This document shows positions 14,845 to 22,078 of a DNA stretch of 22,238 nucleotides, one piece after another. The position numbers and the translations under genes were made by a program. The stretch covers positions 1 through 22,238 of the forward strand of contig JBDRGX010000055.1 of NCBI GenBank assembly GCA_043817485.1, read 5' to 3'. The notes beneath the pieces are model-generated. The model had not been told where the DNA came from. It searched no databases and was given only the letters and a program-made list of their open reading frames with translations. The first letter of the stretch is position 1, and every line of letters begins with the position of its first letter. Source of the stretch: JBDRGX01 sp043817485 [NCBI: bacterium] (GTDB lineage Bacteria > JBDRGX01).

Positions 14845-16248
14845 ATGAACATTGCTGGTTCTGTAAGTGTTCTCACCGAAAAAGAAATTACCCAAATCCA
14901 CAATGCAATGCTAAGTATTCTGTCTGAAGTTGGAGTCATAATTGAAGATCCAACCATTCTTCAACGCCTTGCTGATCACGGTGCAATAGTGCATATGAAC
15001 GATATGAAAGCTTTTTTCACTCCAACATGGGTGGAATGCTTTATTGCTGAATCTGACAAATTCAATTGGAGTACTGTTAAGCCCATGGTTACAGCAAGTG
15101 CAAATATATACCAAGGTGTTTTTCTTGATCCAGAAACTAACGAATTCCTGCCATGGACAGAAAAACGCATGGCAGATTATGTAAAGCTAACACACCATCT
15201 TGAACATGTAGAATACAATGCTATGTTAGGATGTCCTTTGCCTGAAATAAACAAAAAGTTAATTCCACTTATTCAAAGACAAATATGTTGGCGTCATGGA
15301 ATGCGGCCTGGTGGATCAATTTGGGACATTCGCTTTGCACCATATCTTCTTCAAATGTGTGAAATAATGGCAGAAGTAAATCATTCTAATGTAAAGGATT
15401 TCTTTACAGGCATGGTTTTTTTTACATCAGCATTAAAACTTGCTAAAAACGAAGCAGAACAATTTGTGTTTTTCGCAGAAAAAGGATTTTTAGTAAAAAT
15501 ATGTAGTATGACTAGTGCTGGTGGATCTGCACCTATTACCCTTGCCGGTGCAGTAACAATGCACCTTGCTGAAGTTATGATTGCTCAATTTATTTATCGT
15601 GCTTTTTACGGCAATAAAAATCTCGAACTGGTAAGTACAATTGCACCATATGATATGCGTACACTTATGTTTGCGTACGGTCGCCCAGAACGACAAATAA
15701 TGAATATTATGATGGCAGATATTGCTAAAAGATATCAAGTTCCATGTCATGGTCATGGTGGTCATACTGATGCTAAAAAACCAAGCCCTGAAGTAGGATA
15801 CCAACGAGCTCTTACCACAATTCCAACACTAATGGCATGCGGAATAACTTACATCGGAGCTGGCAAGTTATCAATGGATGAAGTTGGCTCACCCATTCAA
15901 ATGATTCTGGACAATGAATTCATAGGTGCACTTAAACGTTTTGCTAATGGCTGTATAATTAACAGCGATACCATTGCATTAGATGTAATTAAGGAAACAG
16001 GACCTGACGGCATTTTTTTAGGACATCCACATACAGCAGAACATTTTCGAACAGAGTTATGGGAACCAACAATTTGGACACGAGAGATGTTTGAGGGTTG
16101 GAAAATCAATGATGGACGCACAGATATTGAAAAAGCATATGAACTTTACAAAGACATTATGAATCGTCCTGATCTTCCACCAAGTATAACAGAGGAAACA
16201 GATCGTTATTTACAACAAGTTATAGACAAAGCAGAAAAAGTGTTTTAA
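14845..16248 (+). CDS. MttB-family corrinoid-dependent methyltransferase, non-pyrrolysine type
   Basis: A protein of 467 residues of the trimethylamine methyltransferase (MttB) family, which moves a methyl group from a methylamine or quaternary amine to a corrinoid protein. Family marks are LTEKEITQIHNAMLSILSEVG near the N-terminus, SAGGSAPITLAGAVTMHLAE (224-243), GHGGHTDAKKP (303-313) and GAGKLSMDEVGSP. In methanogen MttB a pyrrolysine (in-frame TAG) lies near this last region; here the frame is open with His307 in GGHTDAK, so this belongs with non-Pyl homologues such as glycine betaine methyltransferase MtgB. The substrate is unknown. AGGAG lies 9 bases before the ATG. GC is clearly above the neighbours (27 of 60 bases at 15301-15360, against 19 of 60 at 12241-12300 in transketolase), suggesting transfer. 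No corrinoid protein is adjacent. Confidence 0.9.
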   Translation: MNIAGSVSVLTEKEITQIHNAMLSILSEVGVIIEDPTILQRLADHGAIVHMNDMKAFFTPTWVECFIAESDKFNWSTVKPMVTASANIYQGVFLDPETNEFLPWTEKRMADYVKLTHHLEHVEYNAMLGCPLPEINKKLIPLIQRQICWRHGMRPGGSIWDIRFAPYLLQMCEIMAEVNHSNVKDFFTGMVFFTSALKLAKNEAEQFVFFAEKGFLVKICSMTSAGGSAPITLAGAVTMHLAEVMIAQFIYRAFYGNKNLELVSTIAPYDMRTLMFAYGRPERQIMNIMMADIAKRYQVPCHGHGGHTDAKKPSPEVGYQRALTTIPTLMACGITYIGAGKLSMDEVGSPIQMILDNEFIGALKRFANGCIINSDTIALDVIKETGPDGIFLGHPHTAEHFRTELWEPTIWTREMFEGWKINDGRTDIEKAYELYKDIMNRPDLPPSITEETDRYLQQVIDKAEKVF

Positions 16249-16377
16249 GTAAAACATACATTATCAATCCAGCAATTTCCAATAGTAAAAAAGCAAATGA
16301 ATATACATTTAAAAAAAATCTATAACAAAAATTACAAAAAGCTAAATTTGAATCGTCAGTTTAAAGTGGAGGTTTTA

Positions 16378-16983
16378 GTGATAGCAATTATTAATTACGA
16401 AATGGGAAATTTAAAAAGTGTTAGTAAAGCTTTTAATTTTATAGGTGCAAAAGTAAAAATTACTTCTTGTCCAGATGATATTATTCAAGCAAAAGCAGTT
16501 ATACTTCCAGGAGTAGGTGCTTTTTATAGAGGAATGGAAAATCTAAAAAAGCTAAAATTAGATAAGGCTATTTATACTGCAATAGAACAAAATAAGCCAT
16601 TTTTAGGTATTTGTTTGGGCTTACAACTTCTTTTTACTCAAACAGAAGAACATGGAATTCATCAAGGATTAAATATTATTAAAGGAAATGTAAAAAAATT
16701 ACCTTCTACAGTAAAAATTCCTCATATGGGTTGGAATCAAATAAAACATCAACAAAGTAATAAAATTTTTACAAATATTCCAAATGATTCTTATGTTTAT
16801 TTTGTTCATTCTTTTTATGTTGAACCAGAAGATAAAAGCATTATTTCGACTACAACAAATTATGGTTTAGAATTTGCTTCTTCTATTAACAAAGCCAATA
16901 TTTTTGCTTTTCAATTTCATCCAGAAAAAAGTGAAATGTTAGGCCTTAAAATTTTAAGGAACTTTTATGAATATGTTAGCTAA
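16378..16983 (+). CDS. hisH: Imidazole glycerol phosphate synthase, glutamine amidotransferase subunit
   Basis: Releases ammonia from glutamine for HisF in histidine synthesis. The class I triad is Cys79 (GICLGLQ), His181 and Glu183 (FHPEKSE). [11 protein letters not shown] at 5-15 and LPGVGAF at 43-49 are HisH motifs. I start at GTG 16378 because GGAGG stands 5 bases before it and [11 protein letters not shown] aligns with HisH N-termini; 27 further codons upstream are open but look non-conserved. The resulting 201 residues are the usual length. It overlaps hisF by up to 17 bases, so the two subunits are translationally coupled. No other his gene is in the window. It starts 129 bases after the MttB-family gene, at a sharp drop in GC. 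Confidence 0.94.
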   Translation: MIAIINYEMGNLKSVSKAFNFIGAKVKITSCPDDIIQAKAVILPGVGAFYRGMENLKKLKLDKAIYTAIEQNKPFLGICLGLQLLFTQTEEHGIHQGLNIIKGNVKKLPSTVKIPHMGWNQIKHQQSNKIFTNIPNDSYVYFVHSFYVEPEDKSIISTTTNYGLEFASSINKANIFAFQFHPEKSEMLGLKILRNFYEYVS

Positions 16984-17740
16984 AAGAATTATTCCTTGTT
17001 TAGATGTTAAAAATGGTCGTGTAGTTAAGGGTATCAATTTTTTAAATTTAAAAGATGCTGGAGATCCAGTTGAAATAGCAGCAATTTATAGTCAAGAAGG
17101 TGCTGATGAAATCACTTTTCTTGATATTACAGCAAGTATTGAAAATAGAAATACAATGATAAAAGTAATTGAAAAAACTGCAGAAAAAGTTTTTATTCCT
17201 CTTACAGTAGGAGGGGGTATTAGAAATATAGATGATATAAAAACACTTCTTCATTCTGGAGCAGATAAAATTTCTTTAAATACACAAGCAGTTAAAAATC
17301 CTTTTCTTATAACAAAAAGTGCAGAAGAATTTGGTACTCAATGTATTGTTGTAGCGATTGATGCTAAAAAAATAGATAATAAATGGAAAGTATATATTTA
17401 TGGAGGAACTACTCCAACAGAATTAGATGTAGTAGAATGGGCAAAAAAAGTAGAATTGTTAGGTGCTGGAGAAATTTTATTAACAAGCATGGATAGAGAT
17501 GGAACTAATCAAGGATATGATATTGAAATTACAAAAAAAGTAGTAGAATCTGTAAATATTCCTGTAATTGCTTCTGGAGGAGCAGGTAATTTAGAACACC
17601 TTTTTGAAGCTTTAGATAAAGGTAAAGCAGATGCAGTTTTAGCAGCATCTATTTTTCATTATGGAAAATATACTATAAAAGAAGCAAAAGAATATTTGAA
17701 AAATAAAGGAATAATAACAAGAGAAATATATTCACCATAG
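16967..17740 (+). CDS. hisF: Imidazole glycerol phosphate synthase, cyclase subunit
   Basis: A TIM-barrel enzyme that uses HisH-derived ammonia to close the imidazole ring, giving imidazole glycerol phosphate and [21 protein letters not shown] carries catalytic Asp13, VAIDAK carries catalytic Asp132, and the phosphate-binding elements TVGGGIR and IASGGAGN are present. ATG at 16967 has AAGGA six bases upstream; a second ATG at 16973 would start MLAKRI, exactly as many HisF proteins begin, so either may be used. Total 257 residues, full length. The overlap with hisH is typical of the pair. The motifs are canonical, so a histidine role is more likely than the amidation role of divergent HisF2 proteins. 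Confidence 0.95.
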   Translation: MNMLAKRIIPCLDVKNGRVVKGINFLNLKDAGDPVEIAAIYSQEGADEITFLDITASIENRNTMIKVIEKTAEKVFIPLTVGGGIRNIDDIKTLLHSGADKISLNTQAVKNPFLITKSAEEFGTQCIVVAIDAKKIDNKWKVYIYGGTTPTELDVVEWAKKVELLGAGEILLTSMDRDGTNQGYDIEITKKVVESVNIPVIASGGAGNLEHLFEALDKGKADAVLAASIFHYGKYTIKEAKEYLKNKGIITREIYSP

Positions 17741-17799
17741 TTTATTGTGATATCTTCAAGTAGTGGTTACAATATTTGAGTAAACAAAATTGTGGATAT

Positions 17800-17825
17800 T
17801 TTGTTTTGACTTTAGCCAAAACAAA
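17800..17825 (+). promoter_or_regulatory. Hairpin in the leader of the YVTN-repeat gene
   Basis: A 9-bp inverted repeat, TTTGTTTTG (17800-17808) with CAAAACAAA (17817-17825), has an 8-base loop. It lies 59 bases after hisF and 53 before the next start codon. It is AT-rich with no T tract, so it is a weak terminator at best. TTGACT at 17806, with TAATGT 18 bases on, is a weak promoter-like match. Confidence 0.3.
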
Positions 17826-17878
17826 TAAATAATGTTAAAAATAGAAAAAATATATTAATTTTTTAAAAAGGAGCAAAA

Positions 17879-18643
17879 ATGTTAAAAAAATTTTTTTTAA
17901 GTTTAATTATTTTATTATGTGGAATGATAATAAGTATAAGTTATGGAGAGATAAAAGTTGTTGATACTATAAATCTTCTTCCTGGAGGAAATACAATAAA
18001 TGGATTAAATCCAACAGCATTATGTGTATTAGGAAACAGGGTATATGTGGCTAATTATACTAGTAATAGTGTTTCGATAATAGACACAGCAAATAATAAT
18101 GCAATAACGAATATAAGTGTTGGAAATAATCCACAAGCATTTTGTGTATTAGGAAACAAGGTATATGTGGCTAATAATGGAAGTGCTAATGTTTCAATAA
18201 TAGATACAGCAAATAATAATGCAGTAACAAATGTAAATGTTGGAAATTATCAAACAGCATTATGTGTATTAGGAAACAGGGTATATGTGGCTAATAGTTT
18301 TGGTGGAAGCATAAGTGTTCTTGGAGATGATGAACCTACTAATATTAGTGAACTTTTGATAAATTCAATGAAAAACAAAGTTTTATCTTATCCAAATCCA
18401 TTTAATCCAGAATGTTATATCCCATTAGAAATAACAAACAACAAATCGCAAAATATTAAAATAAAAATATATAACATATTAGGCCAAGTAGTCAGAGAAG
18501 TAATTAGCAGTAATGCAAATAATTCAGTATATTGGGATGGAAGAGATAATTTAGGAAAAGAAGTTTCATCAGGAATGTATTTTTATGAAACAATTATTGA
18601 TAACAAAACACTAAATTGTAAAAAAATGTTGATGCTGAAGTAA
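17879..18643 (+). CDS. Secreted YVTN-repeat protein with C-terminal sorting domain
   Basis: A protein of 254 residues. Residues 1-23 are a signal peptide ending near SYG. Next come two full 40-residue beta-propeller repeats and most of a third, each with the pattern (A)(L/F)CVLGN(R/K)VYVAN...(V/I)SI(I)DTANNNA.TN..VGN, of the YVTN / NHL-like surface protein family. The C-terminal ~85 residues hold YPNPFNPECYIPLE, IKIYNILGQVVREV and WDGRDNLGKEVSSGMYFYE, the sorting or FlgD-like module of FCB-group and related candidate-phylum exoproteins. At the DNA level the repeat period is exactly 120 bases. Three repeats are too few to close a seven-bladed propeller, so the array may be shortened, collapsed in assembly, or completed by oligomerisation. 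AGGAG lies 6 bases before the ATG. It is probably displayed on or released from the cell surface. Confidence 0.85.
   Translation: MLKKFFLSLIILLCGMIISISYGEIKVVDTINLLPGGNTINGLNPTALCVLGNRVYVANYTSNSVSIIDTANNNAITNISVGNNPQAFCVLGNKVYVANNGSANVSIIDTANNNAVTNVNVGNYQTALCVLGNRVYVANSFGGSISVLGDDEPTNISELLINSMKNKVLSYPNPFNPECYIPLEITNNKSQNIKIKIYNILGQVVREVISSNANNSVYWDGRDNLGKEVSSGMYFYETIIDNKTLNCKKMLMLK
18008..18330 (+). repeat. 120-bp tandem repeat within the YVTN gene
   Basis: GTATTAGGAAACA(G/A)GGTA starts near 18027, 18147 and 18267, exactly 120 bases apart, and similarity extends over most of each unit, including ATAGA(C/T)ACAGCAAATAAT in the first two. Near identity at the DNA level points to recent duplication or gene conversion. 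Confidence 0.85.
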
Positions 18644-18762
18644 AGTATTAGAAGAATTTTAGATTTTGGATTTGAAACAAAGAAGAAAATTAGAAATATA
18701 AAACAAATTTGCAATTTGAAATTTTCAATTTAAAATAAATGCAAATGTTTCTATCGATAATT

Positions 18763-18792
18763 CTAACCCCGAAAGGGGTGATATTATTGTAG
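18763..18792. repeat. CCCCGAAAGGGG dispersed repeat, copy 1
   Basis: The unit reads CTAACCCCGAAAGGGGTGAT followed by ATTATTGTAG. The core is a 4-bp stem with a GAAA loop. A second copy begins 52 bases later. I recall similar CCCCGAAAGGGGTGA units as dispersed intergenic repeats in Bacteroidetes/Ignavibacteria-like genomes; this is not checked here. Confidence 0.7.
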
Positions 18793-18814
18793 CAAATAGG
18801 CAAAACAAGCAATC

Positions 18815-18843
18815 TTAACCCCGAAGGGGTGATATTATTATAG
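18815..18843. repeat. CCCCGAAGGGG dispersed repeat, copy 2
   Basis: The unit differs from copy 1 by one A lost from the loop and two substitutions, and keeps TGATATTATT after the stem. It is followed by GGGACAGGTATCCCTGTTC, a partly self-complementary stretch. It lies about 80 bases before the UroD-like gene, inside its likely leader or promoter region. Confidence 0.7.
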
Positions 18844-18923
18844 GGACAGGTATCCCTGTTCGAAAAAATTGTATCTTTACAAATTTTTCAATAGTTTACA
18901 AAAAATTAAAGGAGATAATAAAA

Positions 18924-19958
18924 ATGGCTTATCAAGGAGTATTAAAAAATATAAAAGATTGTGTATCTTTAAAAAAACCTGAAAAAGTACCAGTTTTTGC
19001 AATTAGCGAAGAATTTGATGTTAAATGGTATGGAAAATATACTTATGAAGAAGTGTGTACAAATGCTGATAAATTAGTAGAGGTTTGGTCAGCAGCTATA
19101 AAGGAATTTGATTATGATTGGTCTTGGGTACAAATTGATGATTGTATGGAATTTGAAAATTTAGGAGTTGGATGTGTTGGTACCGGAAATATTGTTAGAG
19201 CAACTAAAGATTATCTTCCAGCTACTTATGAAACATTAAAAAAATTAAAAATGCCAAATCCTAATTGTGATGGACGAATGCCAATGAAATTAGAAGCTAT
19301 TAAAAGATTAAAAAGCATTTTTAAAGATACAGTTTGCATAGTTGGGTCAAATGCAGCTCCTTATTCATCTACGGGATTACTTTATGGAATAGAAGATACA
19401 ATGTTATTAATGTATGAAAATCCTCAACTTTTAAAAGATACTATGGATTTTTTTGTAGATTTACAAGGGATGTGGGGAAGTGCTCAAATAAAAGCTGGAG
19501 CAGATGCTATTTGGTTAGGAGATTGTAATGCTTTTTCTGGGATGCTTTCACCACAGCATTATAGAGATTTTGTATTTGAATCATGTCAAAAAGTTGTAAA
19601 AGAATATCATAAAAATGGTGGGATGGTTTTTTTACACAATAGCGAAATTTCTATTCCTCATATAGAATTAGAATGTCAATTAGGTGTAGATGTAATAAGT
19701 ATTGGTCCTGCAGCAAATTTAGCCGAAGTTAAAGCTGCAACAGAAGGCAAAACTTGCATTATGGGAAATTTGGATCCTATTGAAATACTTCTTAGAGAAA
19801 CTGCTGAAAAAGTAGCAGAAGAATCAAAAAGAATAATAGAAATTGGCAAAAAAGGAACGGGTTATATATTTAATTCTGGAGAAATGATTCCTCGAGATGT
19901 TCCTGTAGAAAATATGAAAGCAATGGTTCAAAAAGCGAAAGAATTAAGTACATTTTAA
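18924..19958 (+). CDS. UroD/MtaA-like methyltransferase-family protein with altered zinc site
   Basis: A protein of 344 residues with the uroporphyrinogen decarboxylase fold. In anaerobes this family includes MtaA/MtbA-type enzymes that pass methyl groups between a corrinoid protein and a thiol or pterin. Family marks are GADAIWLGDCNAFSGMLSP (192-210), IMGNLDP (279-285), and GYIFNSGEMIPRDVPVENM near the end. The MtaA/MtbA zinc ligands would be HxC and a later Cys; here they read His238-Asn-Ser240 and Glu320. The missing cysteines make a classical methylcobalamin:CoM activity unlikely and suggest a different metal site or substrate. GGAG lies 9 bases before the ATG. It is followed closely by the FolD-like and EtfA genes. 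True heme-pathway UroD is less likely from the sequence. Confidence 0.82.
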   Translation: MAYQGVLKNIKDCVSLKKPEKVPVFAISEEFDVKWYGKYTYEEVCTNADKLVEVWSAAIKEFDYDWSWVQIDDCMEFENLGVGCVGTGNIVRATKDYLPATYETLKKLKMPNPNCDGRMPMKLEAIKRLKSIFKDTVCIVGSNAAPYSSTGLLYGIEDTMLLMYENPQLLKDTMDFFVDLQGMWGSAQIKAGADAIWLGDCNAFSGMLSPQHYRDFVFESCQKVVKEYHKNGGMVFLHNSEISIPHIELECQLGVDVISIGPAANLAEVKAATEGKTCIMGNLDPIEILLRETAEKVAEESKRIIEIGKKGTGYIFNSGEMIPRDVPVENMKAMVQKAKELSTF

Positions 19959-20003
19959 TAAAATCATTAAAATAAAAAATTGTATTTTAAGAAAGGAAAA
20001 AAA

Positions 20004-20873
20004 ATGTCAGCACAATTATTAGAAGGTAAAATACTTGCAAATTCTATTAAAGAAAAATTAATAGAAAAATTAAAAAAAATAAAAAATAATTATAATATAA
20101 TACCTTGTTTGGCAGTAATTCAAGTAGGAGAAAATGAATCATCTCGCATTTATACTAATCAGCAAAAAAAAATGTGTGAAAAAATGGGAATAGAATATAA
20201 TTTTTATGAACTAAAAAAAGAAATATCTCAAGAAGAGTTAATTCAGTTTATTCATAGTTTAAATAAAAATAAAAAAATAAATGGAATTATTGTTCAATTA
20301 CCTCTTCCTTCTCATATAGATAATTATTTAATAAAAGAATCAGTTGCTTTTTATAAAGATGTAGAAGGGCTTCATCCTCAAAATATAGGAATGATGTTTT
20401 TGGGACGACCTGAAATAATAACTTGTACTGCTTTATCTGTTTTTGAACTTATAAAAAGCACAGGTGTTAAATTATATGGAAAAGAAGCTGTAATAATAGG
20501 CCATAGTGATATTGTAGGAAAACCTATTGGAATACTTCTTTTGAATGAATTGGCTACCTTAACTATTTGTCATATTGCTACTTCTGATATTTCTGTACAT
20601 ATTAAAAGAGCAGATATTTTGGTTGTATCTGTAGGAAAACCAAACCTTGTTAAAGGTGAATGGATTAAACCTGAGTCTATAGTTATTGATGTTGGGATTA
20701 ATCGAGTAGGAGATAAAATAGTTGGTGATGTTGAATTTGAAGTAGCTAAAGAAAAAGCATCTTTTATTACACCTGTACCAGGTGGCGTTGGTCCTTTAAC
20801 AGTTATGATGTTGATAAAAAATATTATAAATACTGTAGAATGGCAAATAAAAAATTTTAAAATAATGCAATAA
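20004..20873 (+). CDS. folD: FolD-like methylenetetrahydrofolate dehydrogenase, altered active site
   Basis: A protein of 289 residues of the FolD family, which interconverts methylene-, methenyl- and 10-formyl-tetrahydrofolate. IIVQLPLP (95-102), GHSDIVGKP (166-174), VIDVGINR (227-234) and TPVPGGVGPLTVMML (256-270) identify it. The active site differs from E. coli FolD: in SRIYTNQQKK the residue four after Tyr50 is Gln54, where the catalytic Lys is expected; DVDG reads DVEG (Glu121); PCTPxG reads TCTALS. From the human enzyme, Lys-to-Gln at this site is known to abolish cyclohydrolase while dehydrogenase activity survives, so this may be dehydrogenase-only. I chose ATG 20004 over an upstream TTG because AAGGA lies 6 bases before it. 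It sits between the UroD-like and EtfA genes. Confidence 0.9.
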   Translation: MSAQLLEGKILANSIKEKLIEKLKKIKNNYNIIPCLAVIQVGENESSRIYTNQQKKMCEKMGIEYNFYELKKEISQEELIQFIHSLNKNKKINGIIVQLPLPSHIDNYLIKESVAFYKDVEGLHPQNIGMMFLGRPEIITCTALSVFELIKSTGVKLYGKEAVIIGHSDIVGKPIGILLLNELATLTICHIATSDISVHIKRADILVVSVGKPNLVKGEWIKPESIVIDVGINRVGDKIVGDVEFEVAKEKASFITPVPGGVGPLTVMMLIKNIINTVEWQIKNFKIMQ

Positions 20874-20896
20874 TTTATTTAATTTTGGAGAAATAA

Positions 20897-22078
20897 GTGA
20901 GTATTAAAATATTAAAAGAAAAATGTGTAAATTGTAATTTATGTGTAAAAAAATGCCCTTGGCAAGCAATAGAAATAATAAATAATGAAGTAAAAATAAA
21001 AGATAATTGCAATTTATGTGGAGTTTGTGTAGATGTATGTAAATTTAATGCTATTCTTATTCAAGTAGAATCGCAAATTAAAAGAAATTTAAGTGAATAT
21101 AAAAATGTTTGGGTTTTTGCAGAACAAAGACAAGGAAAAGTGGTAAATTCCGTATTAGAACTTTTAGGTGCTGGAAGAAAATTAGCAGATGATCTTCAAG
21201 AAAATTTATGTGCAATTCTTTTAGGAGATAAAGTAGAAAAGGAAGTGGAAAAATTAATAAGTCATGGTGCTGATGATGTTTATTTAATAGAAGATCCTAT
21301 TTTAAAAGATTTTCAAGATGATATTTATGGAAAAATTTTGCAAGATTTAGTTTTAAAATATTGTCCATCTATTTTTTTAGGAAGTGCCACTTCTATTGGT
21401 AGATCTTTATTTCCTAAAATAGCAGTAGGTCTTCAAACTGGACTTACAGCAGATTGTACAGAATTAGAAATTGACAAAACAACAAAAAACATACTTCAAA
21501 CTAGACCCGCATTTGGTGGAAATATAATGGCTACTATTATTTGTGAAAATACCAGACCTCAAATGGCTACTGTAAGACCACGAGTAATGAAAAAATTGCC
21601 AATAGATCTTTTACGAAAAGGAAAAGTAATTGAAGAATCTTTTGATAAAAATTCTATATCTATTCAAACTAAAATTTTAGAAATTGTAGAAGATTTGACT
21701 ATTAAGATTAAAATAGAGGATGCAGATATAATTGTTTCAGGAGGAAGAGGATTAGGAGAAGCTAAAAATTTTAAACTAATTGAAGAATTAGCTAATGTTT
21801 TAAAAGGTTCTGTAGGCTCTTCAAGAGCGGCTGTAGATGCTGGATGGATTCCTTATTCTCATCAAGTAGGACAAACTGGGAAAACTGTTTGTCCTAAACT
21901 TTATATTGCTTGTGGAATTAGTGGAGCTATTCAACATTTAGTAGGAATGCAAACTTCTGATTGTATTATTGCTATAAATAAAGATCCTCATGCCCCTATT
22001 TTTAAAGTAGCAAATTATGGAATTGTTGGAAATTTATTTGAAATAATACCTCTTTTAATTAAAAAATTTAAAGAATAA
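20897..22078 (+). CDS. etfA: Electron transfer flavoprotein alpha subunit with N-terminal 2[4Fe-4S] ferredoxin domain
   Basis: A protein of 393 residues. Residues 1-60 carry two CxxCxxCxxxC clusters (starting CVNCNLCVKKCP and CNLCGVCVDVCK), a bacterial ferredoxin domain. The rest is EtfA: an N-terminal alpha/beta domain from about residue 72 and the FAD domain with GSVGSSRAAVDAGW, HQVGQTGKTV, GISGAIQH and NKDPHAPIF, the ETF-alpha signature. Ferredoxin-fused EtfA occurs in anaerobic complexes such as caffeyl-CoA reductase and lactate dehydrogenase ETFs, some of which bifurcate electrons. The start is GTG with GGAG at 20887-20890. It lies 23 bases after folD, so co-transcription is likely. EtfB, its obligate partner, is not within the window on either side, which is unusual. 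Confidence 0.94.
   Translation: MSIKILKEKCVNCNLCVKKCPWQAIEIINNEVKIKDNCNLCGVCVDVCKFNAILIQVESQIKRNLSEYKNVWVFAEQRQGKVVNSVLELLGAGRKLADDLQENLCAILLGDKVEKEVEKLISHGADDVYLIEDPILKDFQDDIYGKILQDLVLKYCPSIFLGSATSIGRSLFPKIAVGLQTGLTADCTELEIDKTTKNILQTRPAFGGNIMATIICENTRPQMATVRPRVMKKLPIDLLRKGKVIEESFDKNSISIQTKILEIVEDLTIKIKIEDADIIVSGGRGLGEAKNFKLIEELANVLKGSVGSSRAAVDAGWIPYSHQVGQTGKTVCPKLYIACGISGAIQHLVGMQTSDCIIAINKDPHAPIFKVANYGIVGNLFEIIPLLIKKFKE

Noticed and set aside
15490-15804. 104-residue minus-strand frame within the MttB-family gene, and similar antisense frames elsewhere
   Set aside because: Shadows of strongly conserved sense genes, with no independent start signals.
14845-16248. Possible pyrrolysine-containing MttB
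   Set aside because: The frame has no internal TAG; the full 467-residue family protein is read with the standard code and has His307 near the usual Pyl region.
16297-16377. 27-codon N-terminal extension of hisH
   Set aside because: The extension is Lys/Asn-rich and non-conserved; GGAGG precedes the GTG at 16378 where HisH proteins begin.
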